Of a DNA stretch of 64,000 nt, positions 13,261-23,799 are shown piece by piece (position 1 is the first letter of the stretch; each line of letters starts with the position of its first letter). Source of the stretch: Sphaerulina vaccinii (taxonomy: Eukaryota > Ascomycota > Dothideomycetes > Mycosphaerellales > Mycosphaerellaceae); NCBI GenBank assembly GCA_022570795.1, contig JAKUDP010000023.1, forward strand, positions 1 through 64,000. The letters are read 5' to 3'. The translations under genes were made by a program, and so were the position numbers. The notes under the pieces were generated by a model that saw nothing but the letters and a program-made list of their open reading frames with translations, did no database searches and was not told where the DNA came from.

Positions 13261-14275
13261 TTCACCCTCCGAGGCATGCGCGCAACAGAAGATTGTCAAA
13301 GATCGCGCGAGATTTGGGCGCTTACTGCCGGACAGGAATCTGAAGAAGACAAGAGAGTTTGGTCCAGCACAATGTCTTTGGCAATTTGCTACGGACAGGA
13401 CTGTTCCGCTGAAAACTCTGTGGTTCATGCGCACTGTCGAATTCTGCTCTGTCCCGATGGCTCTTTCGACATGGCATTTCATGTTGCGTGGGTTCATTGC
13501 ACGCAAGTTCTGGATAGTCGATGAATTCCCAAATTCACAATAGCTTCGCCCTAATAATATGCACATGAAGAACACCTTACGGCATGGGACGAGACTTTTG
13601 ATATCAAGAGAACGACAAGGGTCCATTTGATTGAGGCTTATACGACCAATTCTACCGAGAGTCGATTTGTCCGACCAGAGTCCGCCTGCTTATGTTGCTT
13701 GGAGTCTGACTCATCCCTGCTGGTCGTGCGTGCTCGGAGTCCATTGCTGACACCCTGTGACCTGATTCGTTCAAAATAATTTGAGGCTCGCCAATTTGGC
13801 GATAATCGCTTCGTCTGTCACGCTGACCGGCTCGTCCTTGGCGTACAATGGAGATATTTTCAGGTGAAAGCGCGAATAAGCACAACCAGGACCTTCGAGT
13901 CTGTTCTAATTTTGGACATGAAGTAAGAGGCGTTTAGGATATCACGTGACAGAAATGCAGCCTGTGCTCGCGCTGGCACGAGCACGCCATTGACTTGGAG
14001 AAAAACATCAACACAGCGAGTACCGCATTTCTTGGGATTCAGTTGTACTGCAGTGCGAAAGTGTAAGGAAGGACTTATGGCCCTATGGTAGCGGGCCCGC
14101 CTGGAAAGATATCTCAGGCATTAACAAAGGCAAGACGAGCGCTCATACTCAGAGTGATCGCAGCGAGCCTTGATACAAAATCTCACGGATGTGCAAACGC
14201 ATCTTCTATAAATGAATGTACGCATTATCCATTAGATGAAGGCGTGTAGCGGTATATGTGGCTAGTCTCACATCG
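13261..14275. other. Island DNA with no convincing gene
   Basis: Ordinary composition, with only short overlapping open frames on both strands and no recognisable domain or intron pattern. It lies downstream of the minus-strand HAD/UPRT pseudogene and so includes its former 3' flank. Confidence 0.5.
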
Positions 14276-15660
14276 CTAATCGAGGTGGGTCGTGTTAAAG
14301 AGACGATAGCTAGTGTTAGTGCCGCCTATGCCTTTGTATTTGTTGTCCGAAAGTCGAAGGGCCACGACAGCCACTCTGCTATACCCGCGCAAAAGCTTGC
14401 AGAGGCCGTTGTCTCCGACAGCTTTGACCTGCACAACATCTGCGACGACCACAATTCGAAGTGGCATACCGAAACTTCTAATGTGATTAATGCTTGTCAC
14501 AATCGACGCTCCGGTTTTGATAACGCTGTCGACCAAAATGACAGTTGACATGCCTCATAGGTAGTACTCCTCGACATCTTGAGGACCTCTGGAATAGAGG
14601 AACGATGCGAGTAGGAAGGCTTTGCTAATACCGAATGCCATTGGCTTACTGCCACGCATCAATAGTACAACGAGTCTTGTTTTCGTCCACAAGGCGATGA
14701 CCTTCAGAGTGGCCACCTGAGACGTGGCGAATCAAGCAGCTTTCGAGACCAAGTTGGTCAGCTACGAACTCGGTCGCAAGATAATGTCCAATACGTGTGT
14801 GGATTCTACGGAGGGCTGGTCCGTGGATGTCGGCATTCCGAGAAGATGACATGAAGAGCTTGGCCGAAGTTCTCTCGGTCGCGTGAGCAAGATCAATTCT
14901 CCAGGCCGGTGGAAATAGCACTTCTAGATTGCAAAGCGCAAATGCTGGAAGCTTTGCGAGATCTAGCCGGGGTGCGACAGTGTCCGGGACGAGAATCTGC
15001 TCGGCCTGGAGATCATAGGAGTCGATCGCGGTAAGTAGCTCCTGTTCCATAGACCTGCTCCGTGAATCCCCTGAGCCTACCACGATGAATGCTCGATCTG
15101 CTCGGCGAAGCATTTCAAGATCTAGTGGACTATCACCAAATCCCAAAACCTCCATATAGTAAGTGTGCTGCAGGCGAGTGACCACGGCAGCCTTCACATG
15201 GGGTGTCACAACAAAGCCATAAGCGAGCCGGCCACCACCAATAACACTAACATCTTCAAACTTCGCCTTTTTCAACACCAACTTCCAGATACAGGCTAAG
15301 CCACATGTGACAACAACAGCACCCACATGTTCTTCCCTAGTTATTCTTTCCAGCAACGACCTGAACTCGTTACAAATAGTCACCTTGTCCGCAATCCTCT
15401 CACAAAGTGACTCAAACAATAATCTCGGGCCTATCAATTCGTACACAAGCATAGCCTGACGGAAAGCAGTATACGAGTATCCCAGGTGACTCTTGAAGAT
15501 ATTCGAGGGGTTGCTATACTAATTGATGCCCAGGAAATCTCGATCTAGAGATTCATCTCTAACGACTTTATTCCAGAACAGCTTTCTAGTATCGTTAGCG
15601 GCCAAAGTTTTGTCGCCATCTATGACCAGCATAACACGAACTTTGCTATAAGAACTCGTT
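14276..15660 (-). pseudogene. Broken HAD-phosphatase / uracil phosphoribosyltransferase-like fusion gene
   Basis: The frame opens with a HAD motif I (VMLVIDGDKTLAAND, near 15632), continues through VVVTCG and the late HAD motif GFGDSPLDLEML, and then enters a phosphoribosyltransferase-like domain: GHYLATEFVADQLGL, MRGSKPMAFGISKAF, the PRPP-loop segment VILVDSVIKTGASIV, and LRLSDNKY..LFNTTHLD at the end. Filamentous fungi have cytosolic proteins of this order, usually with an N-terminal P-loop kinase-like part; that part is not recognisable upstream here. Three lesions are visible: an in-frame TAG at 15519-15521; a frameshift near 14660-14668, best explained by loss of about 8 bases between CTI and LMRG; and a TGA at 14555-14557 just before the PRPP loop. 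No intron of acceptable length removes them. The native enzyme would act in pyrimidine salvage or a related nucleotide reaction, which is inferred from domains. This copy is very probably dead. Confidence 0.8.
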
Positions 15661-15762
15661 CGTGACGGGGTATGCGAGGATCTTCACCGTCCTCATTGCA
15701 CCTGTCAGATCGGCCACGCGGTCGAAAGCGACATATACCTTTGATTAATTAGTGTTGCCCGT

Positions 15763-16182
15763 GTGGTCGTGAGCTTACGCACACCTAATCGCCTGTTCGG
15801 TCTCCTCATCGTCCACGACACGACTTCGAGGCAGTCATCCGGCTCTGGAGAGTCGAGCTCGTCAGCTATTGAAACCGTAGGGCCGACGTGTGGATGCTGC
15901 CTAGGGATCATTGCCATGGTGTGCGCAATTATCGCTTTCGTCGCGAAGAGCAGTGCAGCATACGTGTCCCAAGCGCAGCTAACCATCGTGCACAATCCCT
16001 TATATCACAGGATCACGCTTACCGCATACTCCTACGACTGCAAAATGCATCTTAGAGGTCTGACCCACAATAAAGTTTCGTGCTCCGCTTCGATGGATGT
16101 TTCTGATTGGCTCGATATGAGCTCCCCTCCAGTAGGTATAGCCCTTGCTTCAAATATGAGCACTCATTGGACCTGGATGTAG
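15763..16182 (+). CDS. Hypothetical small membrane protein (doubtful)
   Basis: A 139-codon open frame with one clear hydrophobic segment, CGCCLGIIAMVCAIIAFVA (about residues 43-61), preceded by a Ser-rich stretch and followed by a polar C-terminal half. The layout would suit a single-pass membrane protein. It lies head-to-head with the 5' side of the HAD/UPRT pseudogene and ends just before the RIP boundary at 16195. No family was recognised, and the frame could be chance or a remnant of a longer gene. Confidence 0.25.
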   Translation: MVVSLRTPNRLFGLLIVHDTTSRQSSGSGESSSSAIETVGPTCGCCLGIIAMVCAIIAFVAKSSAAYVSQAQLTIVHNPLYHRITLTAYSYDCKMHLRGLTHNKVSCSASMDVSDWLDMSSPPVGIALASNMSTHWTWM

Positions 16183-16194
16183 GGAAGCTTTTCT

Positions 16195-16765
16195 ACTCGA
16201 TAAAGGCAGCTCTTAAATAAAGTATAATAGCTAAAAAAGATCCTACTTCTAATAATATATCTAGTAATTGCCTAGAGACCTAGGAAGGTAATATAGCTAA
16301 ATACTCGTACTCGACTAGTATACTACTAGTACCTTATATAATAGTACTATATATACTTAAAGATACCTTTACCTATAGCTTTATATCTATCTTTTTTATA
16401 GATAGTAAAATACTACTTTATAAGGACTATAGAGGCCGCGTATAATAGTAAGTAAATAAGGACTATTACTTCTACTAATAGTTTTTAAAAGCTTCTTAAT
16501 TATATAATTAAGTTTCTTTCTTAGCTTACTCTAATCTTGCCTATATATAAAGCCTACTACTAAATTTTTAAGTATTTAAATAGAATACTATTTCTTACCT
16601 AGAATTATAACTTAATTCTAGTTATATAATACTAGGTATAGGTATATTACTATACTATACCTATAATATTTAGTTATAAAACAAAACTTTTATAGACCTC
16701 GTAGGGGACTAAGTACTACTAGAGATATATAATATACCGAAGGCGACCGTGTTTGCCTCTAATAT
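16195..16765. other. Short RIP-mutated block between islands 1 and 2
   Basis: About 570 bp of AT-rich DNA lacking CpA and TpG, with sharp edges. It separates the first island from the desaturase gene and borders its last codons. No element was identified, and the small size suggests a truncated transposon remnant. Confidence 0.6.
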
Positions 16766-16773
16766 ATACTACA

Positions 16774-18067
16774 TTATTCTAATATATTTAGTTTTAAGTC
16801 TCTTCGGCCCTTGCTCTCTAGCATCTTCTTCTCGTATAAGATTTGATCAAACATCGGCTTCTTCCCCGTGAAGTACGCTTCAAAATCTATATCAATTAGC
16901 AACTCGCTATATAGCATGGGTAGAACACTAAACTCACGGTTCTCCCCCGGATAATCTTCAACGTTATCTCGCAGCCACCTATCAACTTCGTGCAACCTAC
17001 TCATCGGCACCCTCGGCAGCAAATGATGCACAATATGATAATTGTCATCATGAGGATAGAGGTAATTTTGGACGAAAGAACCCCACGGACTTGAGCGGGT
17101 AAACTATTCTCAAATAATCAGCTTAGTGGATTCCGCTTCTCATAGTACGGGAACGGATCTTACCCCCATGACAGTTCCGCTTTGCAAACCAGAGTGATCG
17201 ATCGTCTCGCCAAGCACGAAGGAGATGTGCCCAATCGTGCAGCGAGAGATGTGGAAGAGTACCGTGAACCCATTGATTCGTGTGTTGTAGATCTTGAAGG
17301 GACTGTTCGTGGGCTCGAGATAGCTTGTTAGGACTGTGACAGCGAGCCACCAGCCGAGGATCATAACTGGAGCATCTGCGAGTGATCCCAGGCAATTTTG
17401 TCGGAATATGAGTGGATCTGCGAGATCGTAGACGAACAGTGACAGGATAGATTTGTGGGTATAGTTGCCTTCCTGTAGGTCTTCGGTCAGTATACAGAAA
17501 GCTGGAGAAATAGTATGATCCTGCGTACACGATAGTGTCGGAGACTGGTCTCGTTTCCAGGGCCATGATCAGGGTCATCCTTCGAGCCAAGATAGTGATG
17601 ATGGGCGGCATGGCTCAATCTCTGGATGCGAGCTGTACTCATCGCGAGTGGGGAGAAGAAGATATTAGCCGCAAGGTCGTTCAGTCTCTGCAGGACGAGT
17701 CAGTCGGTCGTAGGCGAGCTCGATAAAAGCTACCTTCGCACTTTGGAGTGAAATAGGTTCCTATGTATGCTGTCGTGTGCTAGTTTCGACAGAGCACGCT
17801 GACCCCAGGACAGCAAGCCCAAAGCCAATACGAACGTGAGTGGCGAGGGTGATCGGACGAAGAGCTGATGTGCAGCGAGCAATATTGTCCAATCCTGCAC
17901 AAGCTTTCTGTTGCACTATTTAGCTTTGCTTGTGTGCTGGTTCTACGGGTTCTGCCTGCTTACATGGTACATCGCCAGCCGGTGGGAGTCTCCCATTCTT
18001 TCAATAGCTCCTTCGGTATCTTGGATCGAAAGTCACGAATCTGTGTACTGATCGTTGTCTCTCTCAT
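16774..18067 (-). CDS. Fatty acid desaturase, five exons
   Basis: Exons 18067-17964, 17907-17742, 17687-17529, 17472-17164 and 17103-16774 join to 1,068 nt (355 aa). The introns are 56, 54, 56 and 60 nt, each GT..AG with CTGAC- or CTAAT-like branch sites, and removing them keeps one frame. The ATG at 18067 has context CACCATG. All three histidine clusters of membrane di-iron desaturases are present: AHDSIH (H79, H83), SHAAHHHYLG (H116, H119, H120) and DDNYHIVHHLLP (H269, H272, H273). Between clusters 2 and 3 lie hydrophobic spans and the conserved-looking GETIDHSGL. The protein would introduce a double bond, or hydroxylate, an acyl chain in the ER membrane; substrate and position cannot be read. 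The first intron donor context and the GTGCGA donor of intron 2 are less standard. The final codons (LKLNILE) sit at the RIP boundary, so the stop may be shifted. Confidence 0.85.
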
Positions 18068-20081
18068 GGTGCGGTCTGTGAGAGATAAAGAGGTCGATTG
18101 TGCTGAAAGGTATTCGCGAATCAGCAGCTTAACACTTTATAGTGTCAAGTTGCTCAGCGCGAAATCTCGGATATATGAAGCGGCTCTTGCTACCTTCATC
18201 ATACTTCGCCCCACGGCTCTCAAAGCGGCTCAGTGGGCGTGATGTTCACCAGGAAGGAGTCTGCGACGGTGCATCCTTCTGGACTGGCAGCCTACACATT
18301 GAAAGCCGACTGCAGGCCAGAAAGGTCGTGTCTTGGTTAAGCGAAAAGGCTTATGTGGGGCTGTTATGTGTCGAGCAAGAAGCCGAACAGGCATTATTGG
18401 TTGCGACAAGATTGCTGATGAATGTCTTGAGACTACTCGTGCCAACGCCTCAACACCATGGATTCCTAGTGACTTGAATGGTCATACTGTGTAAGAGCTG
18501 CATGTACTAGCGGATAGGCCATTGCTGTAGGGTGCGTTGTCGTCGAGCAGGGTCATCAATCATATGGTACGTCTTTTTCAGGTTGAGGCTTCCACATCCT
18601 CACGGGTCGAGGTCCACGACCCAATTAGCCTCTGCGCTTCTATGAGTGCCCAGTAGTATGAGTGGTCATATCTACGTGAACACTAGCATTCACAGTGAAA
18701 TATTCGAACTGTGTATGACTCGCGCAAGAGCGCCACTCCAACTATGCTTTCCAAGGTCGTCAGTACATACGCATAATTGAGGGTAACTCACAGTATCCAG
18801 GAATTTGCCGACGACTGTCGAAGGTGAATTTCGCGCGATTCACATCGGCGCACGCCCTTGCTGCACTTCTTTGCAAGGGCTATCACGTTCGAAAGCAGGA
18901 AACTATGTATGAGCAGAATTTTCTCATCCATGACTCCGACCACAGTGCCAGAAGCTGACGTACCACGGACGTAAAATCACTCAAGCAGGATGATGTGATG
19001 GGCTCGCAGTACCAATGTGCTTGTGGATGCAGCTAGTTTGTTCGAGTATAGGACAATGAGTAGCATGACTCCGCTGCGTGGCAGCGTATCTGCAATGGGG
19101 AGTGTCTCAGGCGGACAAGCAGAGTCGTTGTATGAACCGACGCTGCCACGCCGCATGGTTCAAGGCCCAGCCCTTTGACCAAAGGTGACCGCATATCGGC
19201 AAGTTCCCGCTCAAATCAAATAGTGCCAGAATATGTCGCGCTTCTTTATGTAGCGACCAACTTACGAAGTAGCAGTGAGCTCGTCCCCATGGCGCCCGAC
19301 TTATTGCCCTAGCACTTCGAGTGGTTCGCCGAGGAGATCCGCTTCTCAACCGGACGCTAATAAATGCCGGACGCTATGGAGCGCCTCCGATCGTGCCGTT
19401 CCGACATCGTGCCGTTGCGCAATCGTGGTCGTGGGGAGTTCGATCCGTTCAGACATCGTGCCTCTACCGCGCGGACTCTAGCGGATGTCTCACAAGTATA
19501 GCGTCGTCGTTATAAGCTATAGAATGTATTTCTTGGTCTGACAGCAGAGCCGGAGCCAAAGCACAGAGCACAGAGCACAGAGCACAGAGCACAGGGTACA
19601 GCGTGCAGAGTGCAGCGTGCAGTGCATCGTAATATGGAGGCGGTCTGGCGCGAAGCGGCCCATTCGTCGTAGGCTCTCTGAGAGACATATGTCCAGCAGA
19701 ATTGAGCCGTGAGCGACACAATGGGCGGTATTTTAATTGCTAAGGACTTCAGGAGCGGCGCACCGATTGGCCGATGATGGTCAGACTCGATTGGAGTCCA
19801 GCCTCTCTATAGCTTCGGCGATATGCTGAACCCATCTGAACCGTGCAGATCGGTAATTTTGAGAGTCGTGCTGGCAGCCATCACAGTAGCAAAGTGATCT
19901 CGTAAATGCTCTTTGACGGCGATTGCGAGCCCTGTGCAACGCACACTTCTAGGAAGGCCGTGGTTCACATTAGATGAGTCGATGAATCTGTGGTAGATCC
20001 GGGCACGGGCAGGAGGGTATGGCTTTCAAGTGGCCGGCCGAGGCATTACAGACCATGCGCCCCAAGCCGCTGCCGGGGCAG
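18068..20081. other. Intergenic region between divergent desaturase and glycosyltransferase-like genes
   Basis: About 2 kb of ordinary composition with short frames only. It must hold the desaturase promoter (a weak catatatcc-like TATA element lies near 18173-18180) and, at the right end, the promoter of the plus-strand gene. It contains a heptamer repeat at 19561-19623 and two copies of gacatcgtgcc at 19403-19413 and 19452-19462. No gene could be supported. Confidence 0.5.
19561..19623. repeat. Seven-bp tandem repeat, nine units
   Basis: Four exact GCACAGA units are followed by GCACAGG, GTACAGC, GTGCAGA, GTGCAGC and GTGCAGT, with no break in the 7-bp register. It is a minisatellite in the 2-kb intergenic region and has CpA sites intact, so RIP did not act here. 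Confidence 0.92.
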
Positions 20082-20088
20082 TATATAA
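20082..20088 (+). promoter_or_regulatory. TATA box of the glycosyltransferase-like gene
   Basis: TATATAA lies 57 bp before the ATG at 20145, a good distance for a fungal core promoter. It also argues against an upstream ATG at 20019, which would put the TATA box inside the coding region. A GGCCGGCC palindrome lies 43 bp further upstream, at 20032-20039. Confidence 0.65.
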
Positions 20089-20144
20089 GCCTTCGCCTGC
20101 TCTTTTGCACTTCACTAGCATCGACTCCGTTTGCCACAGTCATC

Positions 20145-21542
20145 ATGCCCGACATTCAGCTCCTATCTGCCACTCACAATGAGCCACATTTATCCTTCAA
20201 TGTCTCCGACCTTAAGACATCATTTGCATCAGTCACAGAGAGAATAGAAGTCGAAAGTGTTCTGTCAGAGACTCAGTCTGATCCAACAGCGGAGCATCGA
20301 GCTACGCATTCAGGCTTGCTGACAAGCCTATATGGGCCAGGACGTCCAGCTCTCCCAACTCCAGGAAGTGACCTCGACGCATGGGGACCTCTTCTCGGAA
20401 GTTGTGGCGGTATTGTTATGCCGACCGGTCGAAATCCCGCCTCCGCCAGAGACGGCCTCCTCACAGTTGCTCGCGTCGCTGCTAGCCATGAGGCACCGCT
20501 TGTGATGTTTCAGAGTCACGACGCGCGCTCAGCAATCGTCCCTCAGGACATCCAGGACCTCCTTGGCGAGTCGGGTGCTGTTTGCCAGATCGATATGGAC
20601 CAAGTACATCCCTCTTGGCAACCGGCTTTTGAGACGAGCACGGATAAGCTTACCGAGGCGCATAAGGCTTCGGATCTTGCGTGGAAACGCACTCTGGCAC
20701 AGATGCTTGCCACTCGACTTGGCTGGAAATTTGTTCTTTTTGTCGACGACGACATCACGCCAGCACCCGATGGGAGTCCGACCTTCTCGCCTCAGCACCT
20801 CTCATATGCCTTGAGTGCGATGCAAGACGACACCGAGCTGCAGCTGGTGGGCTGGCCTTCGGTCCAGTTCAGCGACAACTCTGTGGTTGGACATGCACGC
20901 CCTTTGATTGGTCTGCAGCAAGATGTCTTCATCAGCGGTTCATGCATGCTGATGCGCATCACCGAGCACATGGGCTTCTTTCCCTTGAACATATTCAATG
21001 AGGACTGGCTTATGATGATTCAGACGGTGGCCAACGCCCCCAACCACAGACGCGCGCTCGCCCGCGGTGGCGCGGTGCGACAAAAGCCATATGAGCCTTT
21101 CGACCTCCGGAAAGCTCACTATGAAGAGGCCGGCGAGCTATTGGGAGAGGGACTGATGAACCTGCTCGAGGACGAGGGTCCGGCATTCGCGCATCTTATG
21201 GACAGCCAGTTCTGGAAGCGCGTGACCAACACGCGAAAAGAGCTTGTGCACCGCATCATTCGTGAGCGTGCTGGCAAGCTGCTTCTGTGGAAGAAAGGTC
21301 AGCCGCCTCTGTCGGACGATCCGGTCGTGCAATGCATGAACGTCGCCATCTGGGCGCAGGATGCGATCGCGCCTCAGGATCTGGCCGAGTACACGGCCAA
21401 GTGGACGCGAGATGGCGAGAGATGGCAGAATGTGTTGCGCCGTCTGGCCAGTGAGGCGGCTGGTAGAGTCTCGTCGAATAATACCGCAGGCGCGATGCGG
21501 CAGCTGTTGATGCAGCCTCAGGTACTCCGTAGTGTGGATTGA
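20145..21542 (+). CDS. Glycosyltransferase-like protein (GT-A fold, inferred)
   Basis: A single-exon gene of 465 aa starting at MPDIQLLSATHNEP; the start was chosen because a TATA box at 20082 lies between this ATG and the one at 20019. A metal/nucleotide-sugar site of GT-A type is suggested by KFVLFVDDDITPAP (Asp 201-203) and a second acidic site FNEDWLMM (about residues 285-290) after GSCMLMR. There is no signal peptide and no clear membrane span, so a cytosolic enzyme is likely. Donor and acceptor cannot be read. The C-terminal third is Arg/Glu-rich and helical-looking. It lies between the divergent desaturase and the co-directional MFS gene, so glycosylation of an exported lipid-like product is possible but unproven. 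It could instead be a nucleotidyltransferase-like protein of unknown role. Confidence 0.68.
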   Translation: MPDIQLLSATHNEPHLSFNVSDLKTSFASVTERIEVESVLSETQSDPTAEHRATHSGLLTSLYGPGRPALPTPGSDLDAWGPLLGSCGGIVMPTGRNPASARDGLLTVARVAASHEAPLVMFQSHDARSAIVPQDIQDLLGESGAVCQIDMDQVHPSWQPAFETSTDKLTEAHKASDLAWKRTLAQMLATRLGWKFVLFVDDDITPAPDGSPTFSPQHLSYALSAMQDDTELQLVGWPSVQFSDNSVVGHARPLIGLQQDVFISGSCMLMRITEHMGFFPLNIFNEDWLMMIQTVANAPNHRRALARGGAVRQKPYEPFDLRKAHYEEAGELLGEGLMNLLEDEGPAFAHLMDSQFWKRVTNTRKELVHRIIRERAGKLLLWKKGQPPLSDDPVVQCMNVAIWAQDAIAPQDLAEYTAKWTRDGERWQNVLRRLASEAAGRVSSNNTAGAMRQLLMQPQVLRSVD

Positions 21543-21971
21543 CGATGCTTTCGAAGACGCCGGTGAGATGAGAGGTGGCCCTGGATCTCTTAGAACTGAC
21601 TACTGTATGTCTCGGCCAACCCATTCCTCTTTAGAACTAGCTTTGCATGTATACTGTACGTGCTCAAATGAACTACTCCGTACCGAAGCGCACTTCCGGC
21701 CCCGGGGCCACCCATGTCCTATTGTCCTCCAGACATGCAGCCTTGATGTGAGTCTCAAGCTACAACACCATGTGCACTCTTGGAATAGTTGCATGCTAAG
21801 TATGAGCTCCGGCAGTCTAGTCAGTGTGGATTCCTGGTAAAATCTCTTCGTTGGACTGTTGATGCCCATCTTGTCCAGCATTCCCACATTGTGTGACCGC
21901 CCCAATGTCCATAGCAACTGGAGGTATTTGTCCGCTGTTGCCCACCTTGGGTTTCTGTCCCAGCTTACATC
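21543..21971 (+). other. Intergenic region before the MFS transporter
   Basis: About 430 bp with no gene. It contains the perfect 12-bp palindrome GGCCCCGGGGCC at 21698-21709, which could be a regulator site. No clear TATA box was seen. Confidence 0.45.
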
Positions 21972-23799
21972 ATGGGTACCACAATCGACGAAGAGAAGCA
22001 ACTGGCAGTGACGACTACTCATCGTAGAGGAACCGTGCCATACATACACAAACACGGTGAAGAGCAATCGCTAGGAACAGCGACAGCAACAGCGTTCTTT
22101 GCAGAGATCGCAGAGTATGGCTTGCTCGTCGACGCTTCTGGGCTAGTGACCTGGAGTCCTACCAGTCCACTTCACCCACGAAACTGGTCGCTCATCAGGA
22201 AGATCTACGACACAGGCCTGATCATCTTCATTGACGCATTCCAGTGAGCAAATGCAACAAAGCAATAACGACTCTACAGGAACACAATGCTAATCGTTCC
22301 ACCAGAACAGTCATCAGCACGGCTGCCGCAAGTGCCGGTGACATTGCCAAAGATGAGCTCGGCATCAGCAAGTCATTCGAGATTGTTATTTTTCTGTCCT
22401 TGTGAGCCTTCCCACAACCGATGTTGTAACTTGAAGCTGAACGAAAACGACTCAGATACCTCATCGGACAATGCCTAGGGGGCATAGCATTTCCATCCTA
22501 CTCAGAGTCCTTTGGTCGCAAATGGCTGTACACAATTGGGACGCTTTTGTACGGCCTCTTCTGCGTGCTCATTGCAGCCTGGCCGACTGTACCTGGCATC
22601 GTTATCGGAAGATTCTCCTCTGGTGTACTATCTGCGATACCGCTCTGCATAGCTTCCGGAAGTATCGAAGATCTCTGGGACGTTCGTGCTCGGATTTGGA
22701 TCTTCTTCGCCGGCTGCACGATTGGGAACATGGGCCTATGTTTTGGTCCCGTTCTCAGTCCTTATATTATCGAAAAATATGGCTGGCATTGGGTATTTTA
22801 TATCTCAGGCATTGTCTGCGGCATCACGACTGTCCTATTCGGTTTCATGCAAGAATCGAGGCCATCCTTGATCCTGGCTCGTGTAGTCCACACGCTCAAT
22901 GCACAGCCTGCGAACAATAACGACTCTCACAATACCACCAGTATACCGCTACACCTCACGACTTCCAGCCCGGACCACATGCCCAACCTGCGAACCTTCT
23001 TCCACACCAGCGTCCTCCGTCCAGTCCATCTTTTCTTTACAGAACTCATCATCTTCCTCGTCTCGATCCTGATCGCCGTAACAATGGCTCTGATCTACCT
23101 CTTCACGGAAGTCATGCCCGCAATTTTCGACTCATACACATCTCCGTCATTAAGTCGCTCTCAAAAGATGGTTCCCTGGTTCGCCATCGCCTTTGGCCTT
23201 CTTCTCTCGGGCTTCATGCGCATGTGGGATCACCGCCGTCTCCGCAATCTCAAGTCTTCGACAATAAAACCAGAAGACAAGTTGATCGGTTTCGCGCTCG
23301 CGACTCCAGCTCTGGCGGTAGGACTGTGGTGGTTTGCATGGACTGTTCCACCATTCGGAACGGACGTCTCCTGGGCTGTACCTTGTTCGAGTCTTGTGCT
23401 TATAGGTTGGGCGGTGAACGAGTATGACATCGTGCTGGCGGGATATCTGACTGATACGTACAAGGCTTATGCTGGATCTGCATTTGGGGCTGTGAGTTTT
23501 CCCAATCTCCCTTCGAGTTGACACACTTGCTGATGGTTGGAACCTAGATGAATATGTTGAGGAGTATCTTGAGTGCGGTGTTTCCGCTTTTTGCACCGAG
23601 TATGTTTGAGGGACTAGGAAACAACCTTGCAGGAACGACGCTGGCATGTGTGGCCACTGCGTTTGTTGTGGTGCCCGTTGTGTTCATGAGGTTTGGTGGG
23701 GGGATAAGGGCAAGGAGTCGGTTCGCGGTCTGGAGTGAGAGTGTCACTCTGGAGATGAGTGATGATAAAGTTCCAAGCTCAGTGGCACAATGCAGGTAA
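21972..23799 (+). CDS. Major facilitator superfamily transporter, DHA1-like, four exons
   Basis: Exons 21972-22243, 22306-22401, 22456-23491 and 23548-23799 join to 1,656 nt (551 aa). The introns are 62, 54 and 56 nt with GTGAG donors; intron 1 has a GCTAAT branch site, and its acceptor at 22305 was chosen because it alone keeps the frame. The protein has a soluble N-terminus with a typical HPRNWS segment before the first membrane span. MFS motif A lies in the loop after span 2 (SESFGRKWLYTIG), RFSSGVLSAIPL follows, motif C is seen as GNMGLCFGPVLSPY, then EKYGWHWVFYISG. A long central loop leads to the second half with further spans. DHA1-type members export drugs, polyamines or metabolites across the plasma membrane by proton antiport. 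Its position beside the glycosyltransferase-like gene fits export of a product. The substrate is unknown. Confidence 0.85.

Noticed and set aside
13204..13626. 140-codon minus-strand open frame
   Set aside because: It overlaps the unmutated end of a repeat and other frames on both strands, and has no domain or promoter.
17123..17726. Open frames on both strands inside the desaturase
   Set aside because: They are other-frame shadows or read through introns of the five-exon gene, which has all three histidine clusters.
20019..20144. Upstream ATG giving a 507-aa glycosyltransferase-like protein
   Set aside because: A TATATAA box at 20082-20088 lies inside this extension, 57 bp before the ATG at 20145, so the longer start is unlikely.
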